A stretch of DNA of 64,000 nt from Marinimicrococcus sp033875255. Lineage in GTDB: Bacteria > Pseudomonadota > Alphaproteobacteria > Geminicoccales > Geminicoccaceae. Shown here in pieces: positions 31,532 through 39,435 of the stretch (its first letter is position 1; every line of letters begins with the position of its first letter). A program made the position numbers and the translations under genes. The notes under the pieces were generated by a model. The model was not told the DNA's origin, did no database searches, and saw nothing but the letters and a program-made list of their open reading frames with translations. The stretch is from the NCBI GenBank assembly GCA_033875255.1, contig JAWZSN010000020.1:46130-110129 (forward strand), read 5' to 3'.

Positions 31532-32232
31532 CCGGCAACCGCCTTTCGACCATCGGCTTCGATGCCGATGACACGCTTTGGCACAATGAGCAGTTCTACC
31601 GGCTGACCGAGGGCCGGCTGGCCGAGCTCCTCGCGGGTCATGCGCAGGCCGAGCACGTCTCGCAGCGCCTGCTGGAGGCGGAGAAGCGCAACCTCCAACT
31701 CTATGGCTTCGGCATCAAGGGCTTCACCCTCTCGATGATCGAGACCGCCATCGAGATCAGCGATGGCGAGGTGCCGGCCTCGGTCATCGCCGAGATCCTC
31801 GCAGCCGGCCGCGAGATGCTCGAGCATCCGGTCGATCCGCTGCCGCACGCCAGGGAGACGCTGGAGCGGCTGGCCGGCTCGTACCGGCTCGTGCTGATCA
31901 CCAAGGGCGACCTGTTCGATCAGGAGCGCAAGCTGGCACAGTCGGGGCTAGGCGAGCTGTTCGACGCGGTGGAGATCGTCAGCGACAAGACAGCCGCCAC
32001 CTACCGGCTCCTGTTCGACCGCCACGGCAACGGGCCGCAGCACAGCATGATGGTCGGCAACTCGCTGAAATCCGACGTGGTCCCGGCGATCGAGGCCGGC
32101 GGCTGGGGTGTGCACGTCCCGCACGAGCTCACCTGGGCCCTCGAGCACGCTGAAGTCCCCGTCGACGCGCCGCGGTTCAGACGGCTGGAGCATCTGGGAC
32201 AGCTCGTGGAGCTGCTGCGGGAAATGGGCTGA
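31528..32232 (+). CDS. HAD family hydrolase
   Basis: 234 residues with HAD motif I FDADDTLW (nucleophile Asp followed by Asp), motif II Thr in VLITKGD, motif III Lys in VSDKTAATY and motif IV in MVGNSLKSDVVPAIEAGG. A cap domain of about 90 residues lies between motifs I and II. A phosphatase of unknown substrate. Translation is coupled to the MFS gene by a 4-base overlap, suggesting that the two act on one compound. Confidence 0.9.
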   Translation: MTGNRLSTIGFDADDTLWHNEQFYRLTEGRLAELLAGHAQAEHVSQRLLEAEKRNLQLYGFGIKGFTLSMIETAIEISDGEVPASVIAEILAAGREMLEHPVDPLPHARETLERLAGSYRLVLITKGDLFDQERKLAQSGLGELFDAVEIVSDKTAATYRLLFDRHGNGPQHSMMVGNSLKSDVVPAIEAGGWGVHVPHELTWALEHAEVPVDAPRFRRLEHLGQLVELLREMG

Positions 32233-32468
32233 AGCAGAAGCGCCGCTGTGCCTGCCTCTGGCGAGGCACCCGCCACGCGGATCGACAGCGAGGCGGACGA
32301 CTGTCTCCCGCCTGCCATCGAGGCGATGCTCGGACGGAAGTCTCGAGCCGTTCCCGCCGACGCTGCCGAGCACCCTGGATTTTTCTCTTCGGGGGGCTGC
32401 CTTTCTCACCTCGTCCTTACCCCGTGATCGCTCCGGCTTCGGGCGGATCGTGGCTGGCGACAGCCCCG

Positions 32469-33626
32469 CTAGTCGGGGCAGCCGGTCGGCTGACGGTTGT
32501 ACCACTCGTTGAAGAAGTCCTTGAGGTTGTTGGGCTTGGTGGCGTTCGCGGCGAAATTGGGGACCTGGTTGCAAAAGGCGGCCCGATCGATGGTACGAAG
32601 GTCCGGCCGGGTGCCGTTCGGCCGATGGCAGGTGGAGCAGCCTTCGTCCGGGTTGGTGCGCAGGCTGCAGCCGTTGGGATCGACGGCCGGCGAGCGCGAA
32701 TGGACGAGCTGTTCCAGGTTCTTGCCGTCGGCGCAGCTATGCGGGAGCGAGAAGTCGTTCACCTCGCGCTGTGTGACGGGTCTCTCCCAGCCGAACCCGT
32801 AGGCCTCCTGCGGCGGCGTCGGAGGCGGCGGCGGGCCGCCTGAGTCCACCTTGATGCGCGCCGAATCACCCTGCTTCCGCGTGCCGTCGGGACGCAGCAG
32901 GAACGGGGTGAGCAGCGTCGTGCCCGGGGCCACCGCCTCGATCTCGACCTCGGGTGTTTGGGAGGGGGCGGCCGCCTGGGCGATGGCGGGATCGCCGGGC
33001 TCCCAACTGTAGAGATACCAGGGAGCGGCGAAATTATGGCCGGACCAGAGGAGCTTGAAGGTGATCCTGTTGCCCGGCGACAGGGCCGCTTCCTGCGGGT
33101 CGAGAAACATCTGGAGGCCCGGGCGCAGCGGGTCGGCCGGCGGCGTGCCGCAATCGCCGGTCGTCTGGCCGCCGCGCACCATGCGGATGCGCCTCAGATT
33201 GAAGCTGCCGGGGCTGGCGCCGGCCGAAGGCAGGAAGCTGCTGAGCGCGTCGGTGACGACCGAATCCACATAACCCTGCTTTGCGACCGTCACCGTGACC
33301 GGCTGATTGGCCATGCCTGGCGGCAGCGGGATCCCGTCCATCCAGACAACTCCCGGGATACCCGGCAGACCACCGCCGGCACCCGGCGTCCATTTGCCCC
33401 AAAAGGCCGGCTCCGAGCGATCGGGCGTGACGCAGACGGTCACCCCCGGCACCCAAAGGATCGAGTTCTGCTCGGTGACCCATACCCCCAGAACGACCGT
33501 CGGTGTTGCCGTCTGGGCCCGGCCCTCGTCGAGAGCGCAGACCGTCAGGCCTGCCGCCAGCAATGCCCCGCAAAGCCGGCGCCTCGCTGCCGGTGTCCTT
33601 GTCGCGTGTTCGTGGTCCGCTTGCAT
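32469..33626 (-). CDS. Exported protein with one c-type haem motif, cysteine-rich C-terminus
   Basis: 385 residues, not assigned to a named family. An export signal with an RRR start (RRRLCGALLAAGLTVCALDEGRA) is followed by a beta-rich, PEGA/carboxypeptidase-regulatory-like part (PVTVTVAKQGYVDSVVT) and a second beta domain (PGNRITFKLLWSGHNFAAPWY). A Pro linker (GGPPPPPTPP) leads to a C-terminal domain with CSTCH near residue 330 and further Cys residues. The single CxxCH suggests covalent haem c attachment. Start ATG at 33626 with GGGAGG upstream. No cytochrome oxidase or maturation genes are adjacent. Confidence 0.65.
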   Translation of the reverse strand: MQADHEHATRTPAARRRLCGALLAAGLTVCALDEGRAQTATPTVVLGVWVTEQNSILWVPGVTVCVTPDRSEPAFWGKWTPGAGGGLPGIPGVVWMDGIPLPPGMANQPVTVTVAKQGYVDSVVTDALSSFLPSAGASPGSFNLRRIRMVRGGQTTGDCGTPPADPLRPGLQMFLDPQEAALSPGNRITFKLLWSGHNFAAPWYLYSWEPGDPAIAQAAAPSQTPEVEIEAVAPGTTLLTPFLLRPDGTRKQGDSARIKVDSGGPPPPPTPPQEAYGFGWERPVTQREVNDFSLPHSCADGKNLEQLVHSRSPAVDPNGCSLRTNPDEGCSTCHRPNGTRPDLRTIDRAAFCNQVPNFAANATKPNNLKDFFNEWYNRQPTGCPD

Positions 33627-33793
33627 GTCCAGCCTCCCGCATTGTCCCGGTCGCGACCGGGCTGCTGCGTGAATCCACAAGGATTCCATGGAGCGGGGGT
33701 CGGGCGCAATGTGCGCGACGGCAGCGCCGTCTTTGGTGATCACTGGCCGGCAGGCTAAAGTGATGTGTTTGGTTCAACGGCGGGGGGCGTCGC

Positions 33794-34594
33794 ATGCCGA
33801 TCTTTCTCGATCGCCACGACATGCAGGGCATGACGGCGGCCGACGTTGCCGACGCGCATCGCAAGGATCTCGAGGTGCAGGGACGCTACGGCGTCCGCTT
33901 CCTCACCTACTGGTTCGACGAGCCGCGCGGCAGCGCCTTCTGCCTGATCGATGCGCCGGACCGGCAGACGGCCATGCGGGTCCACGAGGAGGCGCATGGC
34001 GGCGTCGCCAGCCACGTCATCGAAGTCGAGCTCTCGGCGGTCGAGGCCTTTCTGGGCCGCATCGCCGACCCGGCGCCGCAGCAGGCAGTGTCCGACGCCG
34101 CGTTCCGGGTGGTGATGTTCACCGACATGGTCGATTCGACCGGCATGACAGCGCGGCTCGGTGACGCTCGGGCTGTGGAGATGGTGCGTGCGCATGACGC
34201 GATCGTCCGACGCGCGCTGGGCGATGTGGGCGGCCGCGAGGTCAAGCATACCGGCGACGGAATCATGGCCTCCTTTCCAGAGGCCGCGGCGGCGGTGGCC
34301 TGCGCGCAGGCGATCCAGCGCGGTCTTGCGGCCTTCAACCGCGGCAGCGCGGAGCCGCTTCGGGTGCGGATCGGCCTTCATGCCGGCGAGCCCGTCGAGG
34401 ACAGCCGCGATCTGTTCGGGCTCACCGTGCAGACCGCGGCGCGCATCTGCCACGCCGCGGGTGGCGGTGCCATTCTCGTCTCGCAGGCGGTGCGCGACGC
34501 CCTGGCCGAGCGTAGCGGCCTTCAGGCCGCAGGCCGGCAGTCGTTCAAGGGCGTGCCGGGGATGGTGGCGCTATGGGAGGTGGCCTGGCGGTGA
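33794..34594 (+). CDS. DUF4242 domain fused to class III adenylate/guanylate cyclase
   Basis: 266 residues. The first 90 residues (MPIFLDRHDMQGMTAADVADAH, then AFCLIDAPDRQTAMRVHEEAHG) are a DUF4242-type ferredoxin-like domain. The rest is a class III nucleotide cyclase catalytic domain: metal-binding Asp pair in FTDMVDST, KHTGDGIMASF, and GLHAGEPVEDSRDLFGLTVQTAARI. Soluble, with no membrane segments. The product is cAMP or cGMP; specificity is not clear from the sequence. It stands alone between two regulators-type regions. Confidence 0.85.
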   Translation: MPIFLDRHDMQGMTAADVADAHRKDLEVQGRYGVRFLTYWFDEPRGSAFCLIDAPDRQTAMRVHEEAHGGVASHVIEVELSAVEAFLGRIADPAPQQAVSDAAFRVVMFTDMVDSTGMTARLGDARAVEMVRAHDAIVRRALGDVGGREVKHTGDGIMASFPEAAAAVACAQAIQRGLAAFNRGSAEPLRVRIGLHAGEPVEDSRDLFGLTVQTAARICHAAGGGAILVSQAVRDALAERSGLQAAGRQSFKGVPGMVALWEVAWR

Positions 34595-34730
34595 GGGTGG
34601 GGGTGCCGTGCGCGACAGCGCGAAAGGAGTATCACCGGAAGGAAAAGGCCACGCCACCCCGTGAGACGGGAGCGGCCCGGCTTGGCTTGACCCCGGCGCG
34701 GCGCTGGCGCAAGGCTGGAGGGTGATCGTC

Positions 34731-34787
34731 ATGGCGTTGCGGCGGCCTTGCGGCCGTGCCGCGTTTTTTTTGTGGGTCATGTCATGA
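34731..34787 (+). CDS. Possible 18-residue leader peptide overlapping the gre start
   Basis: An ATG at 34731 lies 8 bases after GGAGGG (34717-34722), a much better ribosome site than the one in front of the gre ATG. It opens MALRRPCGRAAFFLWVMS and stops at TGA 34785-34787, which overlaps the gre start as ATGA. Its codons run through a terminator-like hairpin and T run. This is what is expected of a regulatory upstream ORF with translational coupling. Not known from a database; read directly from the sequence. Confidence 0.55.
   Translation: MALRRPCGRAAFFLWVMS
34739..34771 (+). terminator. Intrinsic terminator / attenuator in the gre leader
   Basis: GCGGCGGCC (34739-34747) pairs with GGCC and GCCGC (34752-34762, 2-base GT bulge) around TTGC, followed by G and eight Ts. 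The T run ends 12 bases before the gre ATG, so any transcript reaching gre from upstream must pass it. Confidence 0.7.
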
Positions 34788-35284
34788 GCCGAGCCTTTGT
34801 CCGGGAGAGCGATACCGAGACGGGAGCCGTGCCGCTTCTCGATCGGCCGATCAGCGAGCATCCCAATCTGGTGACCGCGCGCGGCATGGCGCTGATCGCC
34901 CGCAAGGTGGCCGAGCACCGCGCCGCGCTGGAGGCGGCGCACGAGGCGGAGGACGCCGAGGGCGAGGCGCGGGCGTCGCGCGAGCTGCGCTACTGGTCGG
35001 CCCGCCAGGCCTCGGCCGAGATTGTGGAGCCGGACAAGGACGGCAAGCGGGTGACCTTCGGCGCTGCAGTGACCCTGGGTCACGCGGACGGCACCGAGAG
35101 CCGCTTCAGGATCGTTGGCGAGGACGAGGCGGAGCCGGCGCAGGGGCGCATCGCCTGGCCGGCGCCGGTGGCCCGGGCGCTGGTCGGCAGCGAGCTCGGC
35201 GATCTCGTCCAGCTCCCCACGGGCGAGGTCGAGGTGCTGGCGATCGACCCCACTCCTGAAGAGGTGCCGGACGAGCAGGAGTAG
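34784..35284 (+). CDS. GreA/GreB family transcript cleavage factor
   Basis: 166 residues. The N-terminal half is a charged helical hairpin (AEHRAALEAAHEAEDAEGEA, RELRYWSARQASAEIV) as in the Gre coiled coil that enters the RNA polymerase secondary channel. The C-terminal half is the FKBP-like domain (VTFGAAVTLGHADGTESRFRIVGEDEA, GRIAWPAPVARALVGSELGDLV). Shorter and divergent compared with canonical GreA, closer to the GreB-like paralogues of alphaproteobacteria. The ATG at 34784 overlaps the stop of a putative leader peptide, and has only a weak ribosome site itself. Confidence 0.88.
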   Translation: MSRAFVRESDTETGAVPLLDRPISEHPNLVTARGMALIARKVAEHRAALEAAHEAEDAEGEARASRELRYWSARQASAEIVEPDKDGKRVTFGAAVTLGHADGTESRFRIVGEDEAEPAQGRIAWPAPVARALVGSELGDLVQLPTGEVEVLAIDPTPEEVPDEQE

Positions 35285-35355
35285 ACCAACTGGAAGTTGC
35301 GGTGCCGTTGAAGGCGATCTAGCGTCGGTCGCGACCTCCCGAGGAGATCCGACCG

Positions 35356-35796
35356 ATGCGATCGCGGACAGCCGCCTTTCTTGTGGCCCTGAGCCTGACA
35401 GGGGCCGCGCAGGCGGCCGGTCTTGCAGCGCTCACCGACAATTACGCAGCTTCGGGCGCGGTGGTGCCGGGCGACTATGCCTGCGTCGAGTTTCGCGGCC
35501 AGCACCCCTCCGCGCTCTCGGGCACGAGCAGCCGGCGCTTCAGCACACGCTTCACGATCGCCGGCGATGGCAGCTATGCCTATCGCGGCACGCAGATGAT
35601 ACCGGGCACCTGGGAAATCGACCCGGCGAGCGGGGCCATCACCTGGACCAGCGGGCCGTTCGCGCCGGATGCCGACGGGGCGAGCGTCAGCGGCTGGGCA
35701 GCGACCCGCAAGAGCGACGGCAAACCGGCGATCGTGCTCGTCTATCATCTGCCGAAATTCGGCGACAGTCCGGAATACTGCGCGCCAGTCAGCTGA
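35356..35796 (+). CDS. Hypothetical secreted protein
   Basis: 146 residues with a signal peptide (cleavage near residue 20, AQA/AG). The mature part is beta-rich with two Cys, one near the start (YACVEF) and one at the end (EYCAPVS), which could form a disulphide. FTIAGDGSYAYRGT and GTWEIDPASGAITWTSGPF suggest a small beta-barrel (lipocalin- or META-like), but no family is recognised. RBS GAGGAGA lies upstream of the ATG. Confidence 0.75.
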   Translation: MRSRTAAFLVALSLTGAAQAAGLAALTDNYAASGAVVPGDYACVEFRGQHPSALSGTSSRRFSTRFTIAGDGSYAYRGTQMIPGTWEIDPASGAITWTSGPFAPDADGASVSGWAATRKSDGKPAIVLVYHLPKFGDSPEYCAPVS

Positions 35797-35892
35797 GCGC
35801 GGCGCCCGTCGCGGACACGCATGTCAGCTCGCCGGACGAGCCCGACGCCAACCGCCGGGGCGGTGGCGCAGGCTCCTCGATGCAGTAGGGCC

Positions 35893-36102
35893 TCAGCGGC
35901 GGGGCGCGCCGAAGAAGGCGATCCGCGGAATGTCTTCGCGGGTGATGCCGAGGGCGGCGAGCCGCGCGTCGTCCAGCGCGAAGAGCTCCTGGCAGCGGCG
36001 GTGGGCATTGATGCCCTCGACGATCGAGGCGACGAGGCCGGTCAGGAACGCGAAGGGGCGCGGCGGCTCGCTGCGGGCGGTAAGGGTAGCCGTCATGGCC
36101 AT
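35893..36102 (-). CDS. DUF1127 domain small protein
   Basis: 69 residues. The C-terminal half RCQELFALDDARLAALGITREDI is the YjiS-like DUF1127 signature. These small Arg-rich proteins are abundant in alphaproteobacteria; some affect phosphate and carbon metabolism or RNA turnover. Start ATG at 36102 with GGGAGAG upstream. It is 22 bases after a second small gene on the same strand, forming a pair. Confidence 0.85.
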   Translation of the reverse strand: MAMTATLTARSEPPRPFAFLTGLVASIVEGINAHRRCQELFALDDARLAALGITREDIPRIAFFGAPRR

Positions 36103-36124
36103 GGCGATCTCTCCCTCGTGGCGG

Positions 36125-36316
36125 TCAGGCGTGCGCCCGGCGCCCGCCGGCGGGCCGGTCGGCAGGACGGCTCAGCGCCTGCCAGAGGCTGCGGAACAGG
36201 CCGGCGACGGTCTCGGCACGCAGACGCCGGGCCTCCGCCATGAGGCGCTGATAGTCCTCGGGGCTGGGGACGCGGGCGACGAAAGGCTGAACCACGCGGT
36301 CCTTCGCGGCGGTCAT
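36125..36316 (-). CDS. Small DUF1127-associated protein (RSP_7527-like)
   Basis: 63 residues. RVPSPEDYQRLMAEARRLRA resembles the small Arg-rich proteins that accompany DUF1127 genes in alphaproteobacteria, with an amphipathic helix (AGLFRSLWQALS). The start is taken as the ATG at 36316; the frame is open 55 codons upstream but that part crosses the palindromic upstream region. Likely the first gene of a two-gene unit with the DUF1127 gene. Confidence 0.7.
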   Translation of the reverse strand: MTAAKDRVVQPFVARVPSPEDYQRLMAEARRLRAETVAGLFRSLWQALSRPADRPAGGRRAHA

Positions 36317-36422
36317 GTGCAAGGCTCCAAAAGCTTGGTCATGGCGGGACGGCAGCTCCGTCCCACGATTATCTCCAACCACTAGATGGCCCCGGAGCGC
36401 CCCTGCCACCACCCGTAATGTT

Positions 36423-36437
36423 GCAATGCAGCATTGC
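36423..36437. repeat. Perfect 15-base palindrome in a divergent upstream region
   Basis: GCAATGC-A-GCATTGC, two 7-base arms around one base, lies 107 bases upstream of the DUF1127-pair start and 125 bases before the DUF421 gene. The arms resemble the GC-ATTGC motifs reported for PhaR-type regulators, but this is only a resemblance. Confidence 0.5.
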
Positions 36438-36561
36438 TTGTTGCGGCTCAGTGTCATGAAAAATTCACGGCGATTGTGCATCGCAGCAGGGAATGTGCGC
36501 AGAAGCGGCGAACCACGCGCAGCCGGGGCCGTTACGACAGGAGCGGATGCGGAGGAGCGGC

Positions 36562-37095
36562 ATGTTCTTCGATAGCTGGGACGGTCTGCTGCGGGTGCTG
36601 GTGGTCGGCACCCTGGCCTACGGAGCGCTGGTGCTGCTGCTGCGGGTGAGCGGCAAACGCACCCTGGCCAAGATGAACGCCTTCGACCTGGTGGTGACGG
36701 TCGCGCTGGGCTCGACGCTCGCCAGCATCCTTCTTACCAAGAGCGTGGCCCTTGCCGAAGGCCTGCTCGGCTTTGCCCTTCTCGTGGCCCTGCAATACGG
36801 GGTGGCCTGGGCGTCCGTCCGCTCGTCGCGGGTCCGTGCGCTGGTCAAGTCGGAGCCGCGGCTGCTGCTCTGGAAGGGCCGCTATCTGGAGGACGCCATG
36901 CGTGCTGAGCGGGTCAGCCAGGACGAGGTGCTGGCCGCGCTGCGCGGCAGCGGCTTGGCCGATCCCTTCCGGATCGAGGCCGTGATCCTCGAGACCGACG
37001 GCAGCTTCAGCGTGATACCGGACGCCCCGCAGCAGGCCCAGGCCCTGACGCGGCTGGCTGGCCGCCTCCCGGCGGAAGCGACGGCGGCAGGCTGA
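36562..37095 (+). CDS. DUF421 (YetF-like) membrane protein
   Basis: 177 residues: three hydrophobic helices in the first 90 residues (LVVGTLAYGALVLLLRVSGKR, FDLVVTVALGSTLASILLTKS) followed by a soluble domain (RLLLWKGRYLEDAMRAERVSQ, EAVILETDGSFSVIP). This is the DUF421/YetF family, widely present and of uncertain role. The ATG at 36562 has GGAGGAG 6 bases upstream and fits the family start better than the ATG at 36547. Confidence 0.88.
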   Translation: MFFDSWDGLLRVLVVGTLAYGALVLLLRVSGKRTLAKMNAFDLVVTVALGSTLASILLTKSVALAEGLLGFALLVALQYGVAWASVRSSRVRALVKSEPRLLLWKGRYLEDAMRAERVSQDEVLAALRGSGLADPFRIEAVILETDGSFSVIPDAPQQAQALTRLAGRLPAEATAAG

Positions 37096-37132
37096 AAGCC
37101 GGCCGCAGGAACCGGCTCCGGCGTCCGCAGCG

Positions 37133-38920
37133 TCAAGCGTCGCCGGTTTCCAACGGAGTGGCTCCGGCAGCACGCGGACGCTCCCGGGAGGTCGGCACGT
37201 CGGCTGGTGCCTGCGCCTCCTCGCGTGTCAGGCGGCTGCCCGCGGCGTCGACGGCGGCGGGCAGGCTACTGCGGAAGCGTACGCCCGGCGGCCGCACCCC
37301 ATGGGTCAGCAGGGCGCGGCGTATAGCTGGGCGTGCCCCGGCCACATAGACGGTGGCGCCACGGCGGCGGGCCTGGCGCACGAAGCCCTCGATGGTGGCG
37401 GCTCCGGTGGAATCGAGCATCGGCACCGCCGCAAAGTCGAGCACGAAGGCTCGCGGCTGCTCGCCCAGCCGGTCGAGGGCCCCACCCACGCCGGCGGCAG
37501 CGCCGAAGAAGAAGGCACCGGAGATGCGTACCACCACCAGATCCGGATTGCTGGCCAGCGTGGCATCGTAGGGCTGGCGCTCGGCGACGGCGCCGTCCGC
37601 CCGGTCCGGCTCCATCACTGGCGCACCCCGCTCGACCTCGACCGCCTGGGCCATGCGGTGCACGAAGAGCAGGGTGCCCAGCCCGAAGCCGGCGAGGATG
37701 CCGGTGGTCAGATCGTCCAGGACGGTGAGCAGGAAGGTTGCGGCCAGCACCAGCGCCTCGCCCGGCGCTGCCCGCAGCAGGGTGGCGATGGCATGCCGCT
37801 CGACCATGTTCCATGCCACCACCGCAAGCAGCGCTGCCAGGGCGGCCAGCGGGATAAAGGCTGCGAGCGGCGCCGCCACCAGCATGAAGAGCAGCAGGAA
37901 CAGCGCATGCAGCATGCCTGCGGCGGGACCGTGCGCGCCCGAGCGGACGTTGGTGGCGGTGCGGGCGATGGTACCGGTGACGCAGATCCCGCCGAACAGC
38001 GAGGATGCCACGTTGGCCGCACCCTGGGCCACCAGCTCGCAGTTCGAGCGGTGGCGGCGGCCGGTCATGCTGTCGGCGACCACCGCCGAGAGGAGGCTCT
38101 CGATGCCGCCCAGTAGCGCGAAGGCCAGGGCATCCGGCAGCACTGCCAGCACGAGCTCGGGCGAGAGATCCGGCAGGGAGGGCAGGGGCAGGGAGCGCGG
38201 GATGCCGCCGAACCGGCTGCCGATGGTCTCGACCGGCAGGCCGACCAGCCAGGCGAGCGCCGAGGCCGCGACCACCGCGATGAGCATCGCGGGCCAGTGC
38301 GGCCTATAGTGCCGCAACGCCAGGATCAGCGCCATGGTGAGGGCGGCGACGAGGATCGCCGGCCAGCTCGCCGAGGGCAGCGCCTGCGAGAGCGCCGCGA
38401 GCTTGGCGAGGAAGGGGCCGGGCTCAGGGTCGGCGAGGCTCAGGCCCAGCAGCTCCTTGAGCTGGCTCGCCAGGATGATGAGCGCGATCCCGGCGGTAAA
38501 GCCCACGGTCACCGGGTAGGGGATGTATTTGATGAAGGTGCCCAGCCGCAGGAAGCCTGCCGCCAGGAGGATGAGTCCCGAGAGCATGGTGGCCAGCACG
38601 AGGCCGTCAATACCGTGGCGCTGTACCGTCGCTGCCACCAGCACGATGAACGCGCCGGCCGGACCGCCGATCTGGAAGCGGCTGCCGCCCAGGGCCGAGA
38701 CCAGGAAGCCGCCGACGATGGCCGTGAAGAGACCGCGATCGGGCGTGACGCCGGAGGCGATGGCGATCGCCATGGAAAGCGGGAGGGCGACGATCGCTAC
38801 GGTGAGCCCGGCGAGCGCATCGGCGCGCAGCTGGCTCGGCCCGTAGCGCTCGCGCAGCACCGTCACCAGCTTGGGCGTGAAGAGTTCGGCGAACCCCGGC
38901 TCCGTGGCTCGTCCGGTCAT
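37133..38920 (-). CDS. SulP family anion transporter with STAS domain
   Basis: 595 residues. The N-terminal membrane domain begins LRADALAGLTVAIVALPLSMA and has the SulP pattern GGPAGAF, YIPYPVTVGFTAGIALI and the ATNVRSGAHGPAAGMLHA segment. The C-terminal STAS domain (PDLVVVRISGAFFFGAAAGV, LDFAAVPMLDSTGAATIEGF) follows at about residues 440-545. Substrates of the family include sulfate, bicarbonate and dicarboxylates. The ATG at 38920 has GGAGG upstream. An XRE-type regulator gene lies 59 bases upstream on the same strand. Confidence 0.92.
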   Translation of the reverse strand: MTGRATEPGFAELFTPKLVTVLRERYGPSQLRADALAGLTVAIVALPLSMAIAIASGVTPDRGLFTAIVGGFLVSALGGSRFQIGGPAGAFIVLVAATVQRHGIDGLVLATMLSGLILLAAGFLRLGTFIKYIPYPVTVGFTAGIALIILASQLKELLGLSLADPEPGPFLAKLAALSQALPSASWPAILVAALTMALILALRHYRPHWPAMLIAVVAASALAWLVGLPVETIGSRFGGIPRSLPLPSLPDLSPELVLAVLPDALAFALLGGIESLLSAVVADSMTGRRHRSNCELVAQGAANVASSLFGGICVTGTIARTATNVRSGAHGPAAGMLHALFLLLFMLVAAPLAAFIPLAALAALLAVVAWNMVERHAIATLLRAAPGEALVLAATFLLTVLDDLTTGILAGFGLGTLLFVHRMAQAVEVERGAPVMEPDRADGAVAERQPYDATLASNPDLVVVRISGAFFFGAAAGVGGALDRLGEQPRAFVLDFAAVPMLDSTGAATIEGFVRQARRRGATVYVAGARPAIRRALLTHGVRPPGVRFRSSLPAAVDAAGSRLTREEAQAPADVPTSRERPRAAGATPLETGDA

Positions 38921-38979
38921 GACCACCTCCTGGTCCGCCAGCCGGCAGCCGGCGGTTTCCTCCTGCAGGCTCCTGCCCC

Positions 38980-39255
38980 TCAGTCCGTCGTCGGACCCGG
39001 CCGCCGCACCGGCTCGCGCAGCCGCACGCCGCGGCCACCCCCGCTGCTCGCCGCGTTCTCGCCGATCAGCTCGATGCCGGCGCCCTCCAGCGCCTCGACC
39101 ACCTTGGCCAGCGTGTCGACGACGCCGCGCACCTGTCCGTCGCTGGCTTCCATGCGCTGGATCGTCGGCAGCGATACGCCGGCCATTTCGGCGAGCCGGC
39201 GCTGGTCGATCCGCAGAAGGGCCCGAGCGGCCCGCATCTGTCCGGCGGTAATCAC
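38980..39255 (-). CDS. XRE family helix-turn-helix regulator (small)
   Basis: 91 residues, almost entirely one helix-turn-helix: ITAGQMRAARALLRIDQRRLAEMAGVS, then LPTIQRMEASDG, followed by a helix and the strand GIELIGEN typical of short XRE regulators. I chose the GTG at 39255 because GGAGAA lies 8 bases upstream and relatives begin at this Ile-Thr; a TTG at 39270 is in frame but lacks a site. It precedes the SulP gene and is probably co-transcribed with it. Confidence 0.82.
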   Translation of the reverse strand: MITAGQMRAARALLRIDQRRLAEMAGVSLPTIQRMEASDGQVRGVVDTLAKVVEALEGAGIELIGENAASSGGGRGVRLREPVRRPGPTTD

Positions 39256-39435
39256 CCGACGGTTCTCCAAAAGGCATCAAGGTTGCGCCGCTTACATGCA
39301 ACAGTGATGTCTGGTGCGTCAATATAGAGGGATTGCACGGCTGGCCTGCAGCAGCCCGCTGGCAGGAGCGAGGAACCGGTGCGTCAGCCGTTCGGTTTCC
39401 CCGTCAGGAAGCCACGACGAAGGAGATGCCACGTG

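Noticed and set aside
34687..34715. Sigma-70 promoter TTGACC-N17-CAAGGC upstream of the gre leader
   Set aside because: The -35 is acceptable but the -10 has little resemblance to consensus; kept only as a possibility.
39370..39395. EcfG promoter for the PRC-barrel gene (GGAAC followed by CGGT)
   Set aside because: At N16 the -10 reads CGGT and at N17 GGTT, neither being CGTT; CGTT itself occurs at N12. Too weak to list beside the exact site at 11324.
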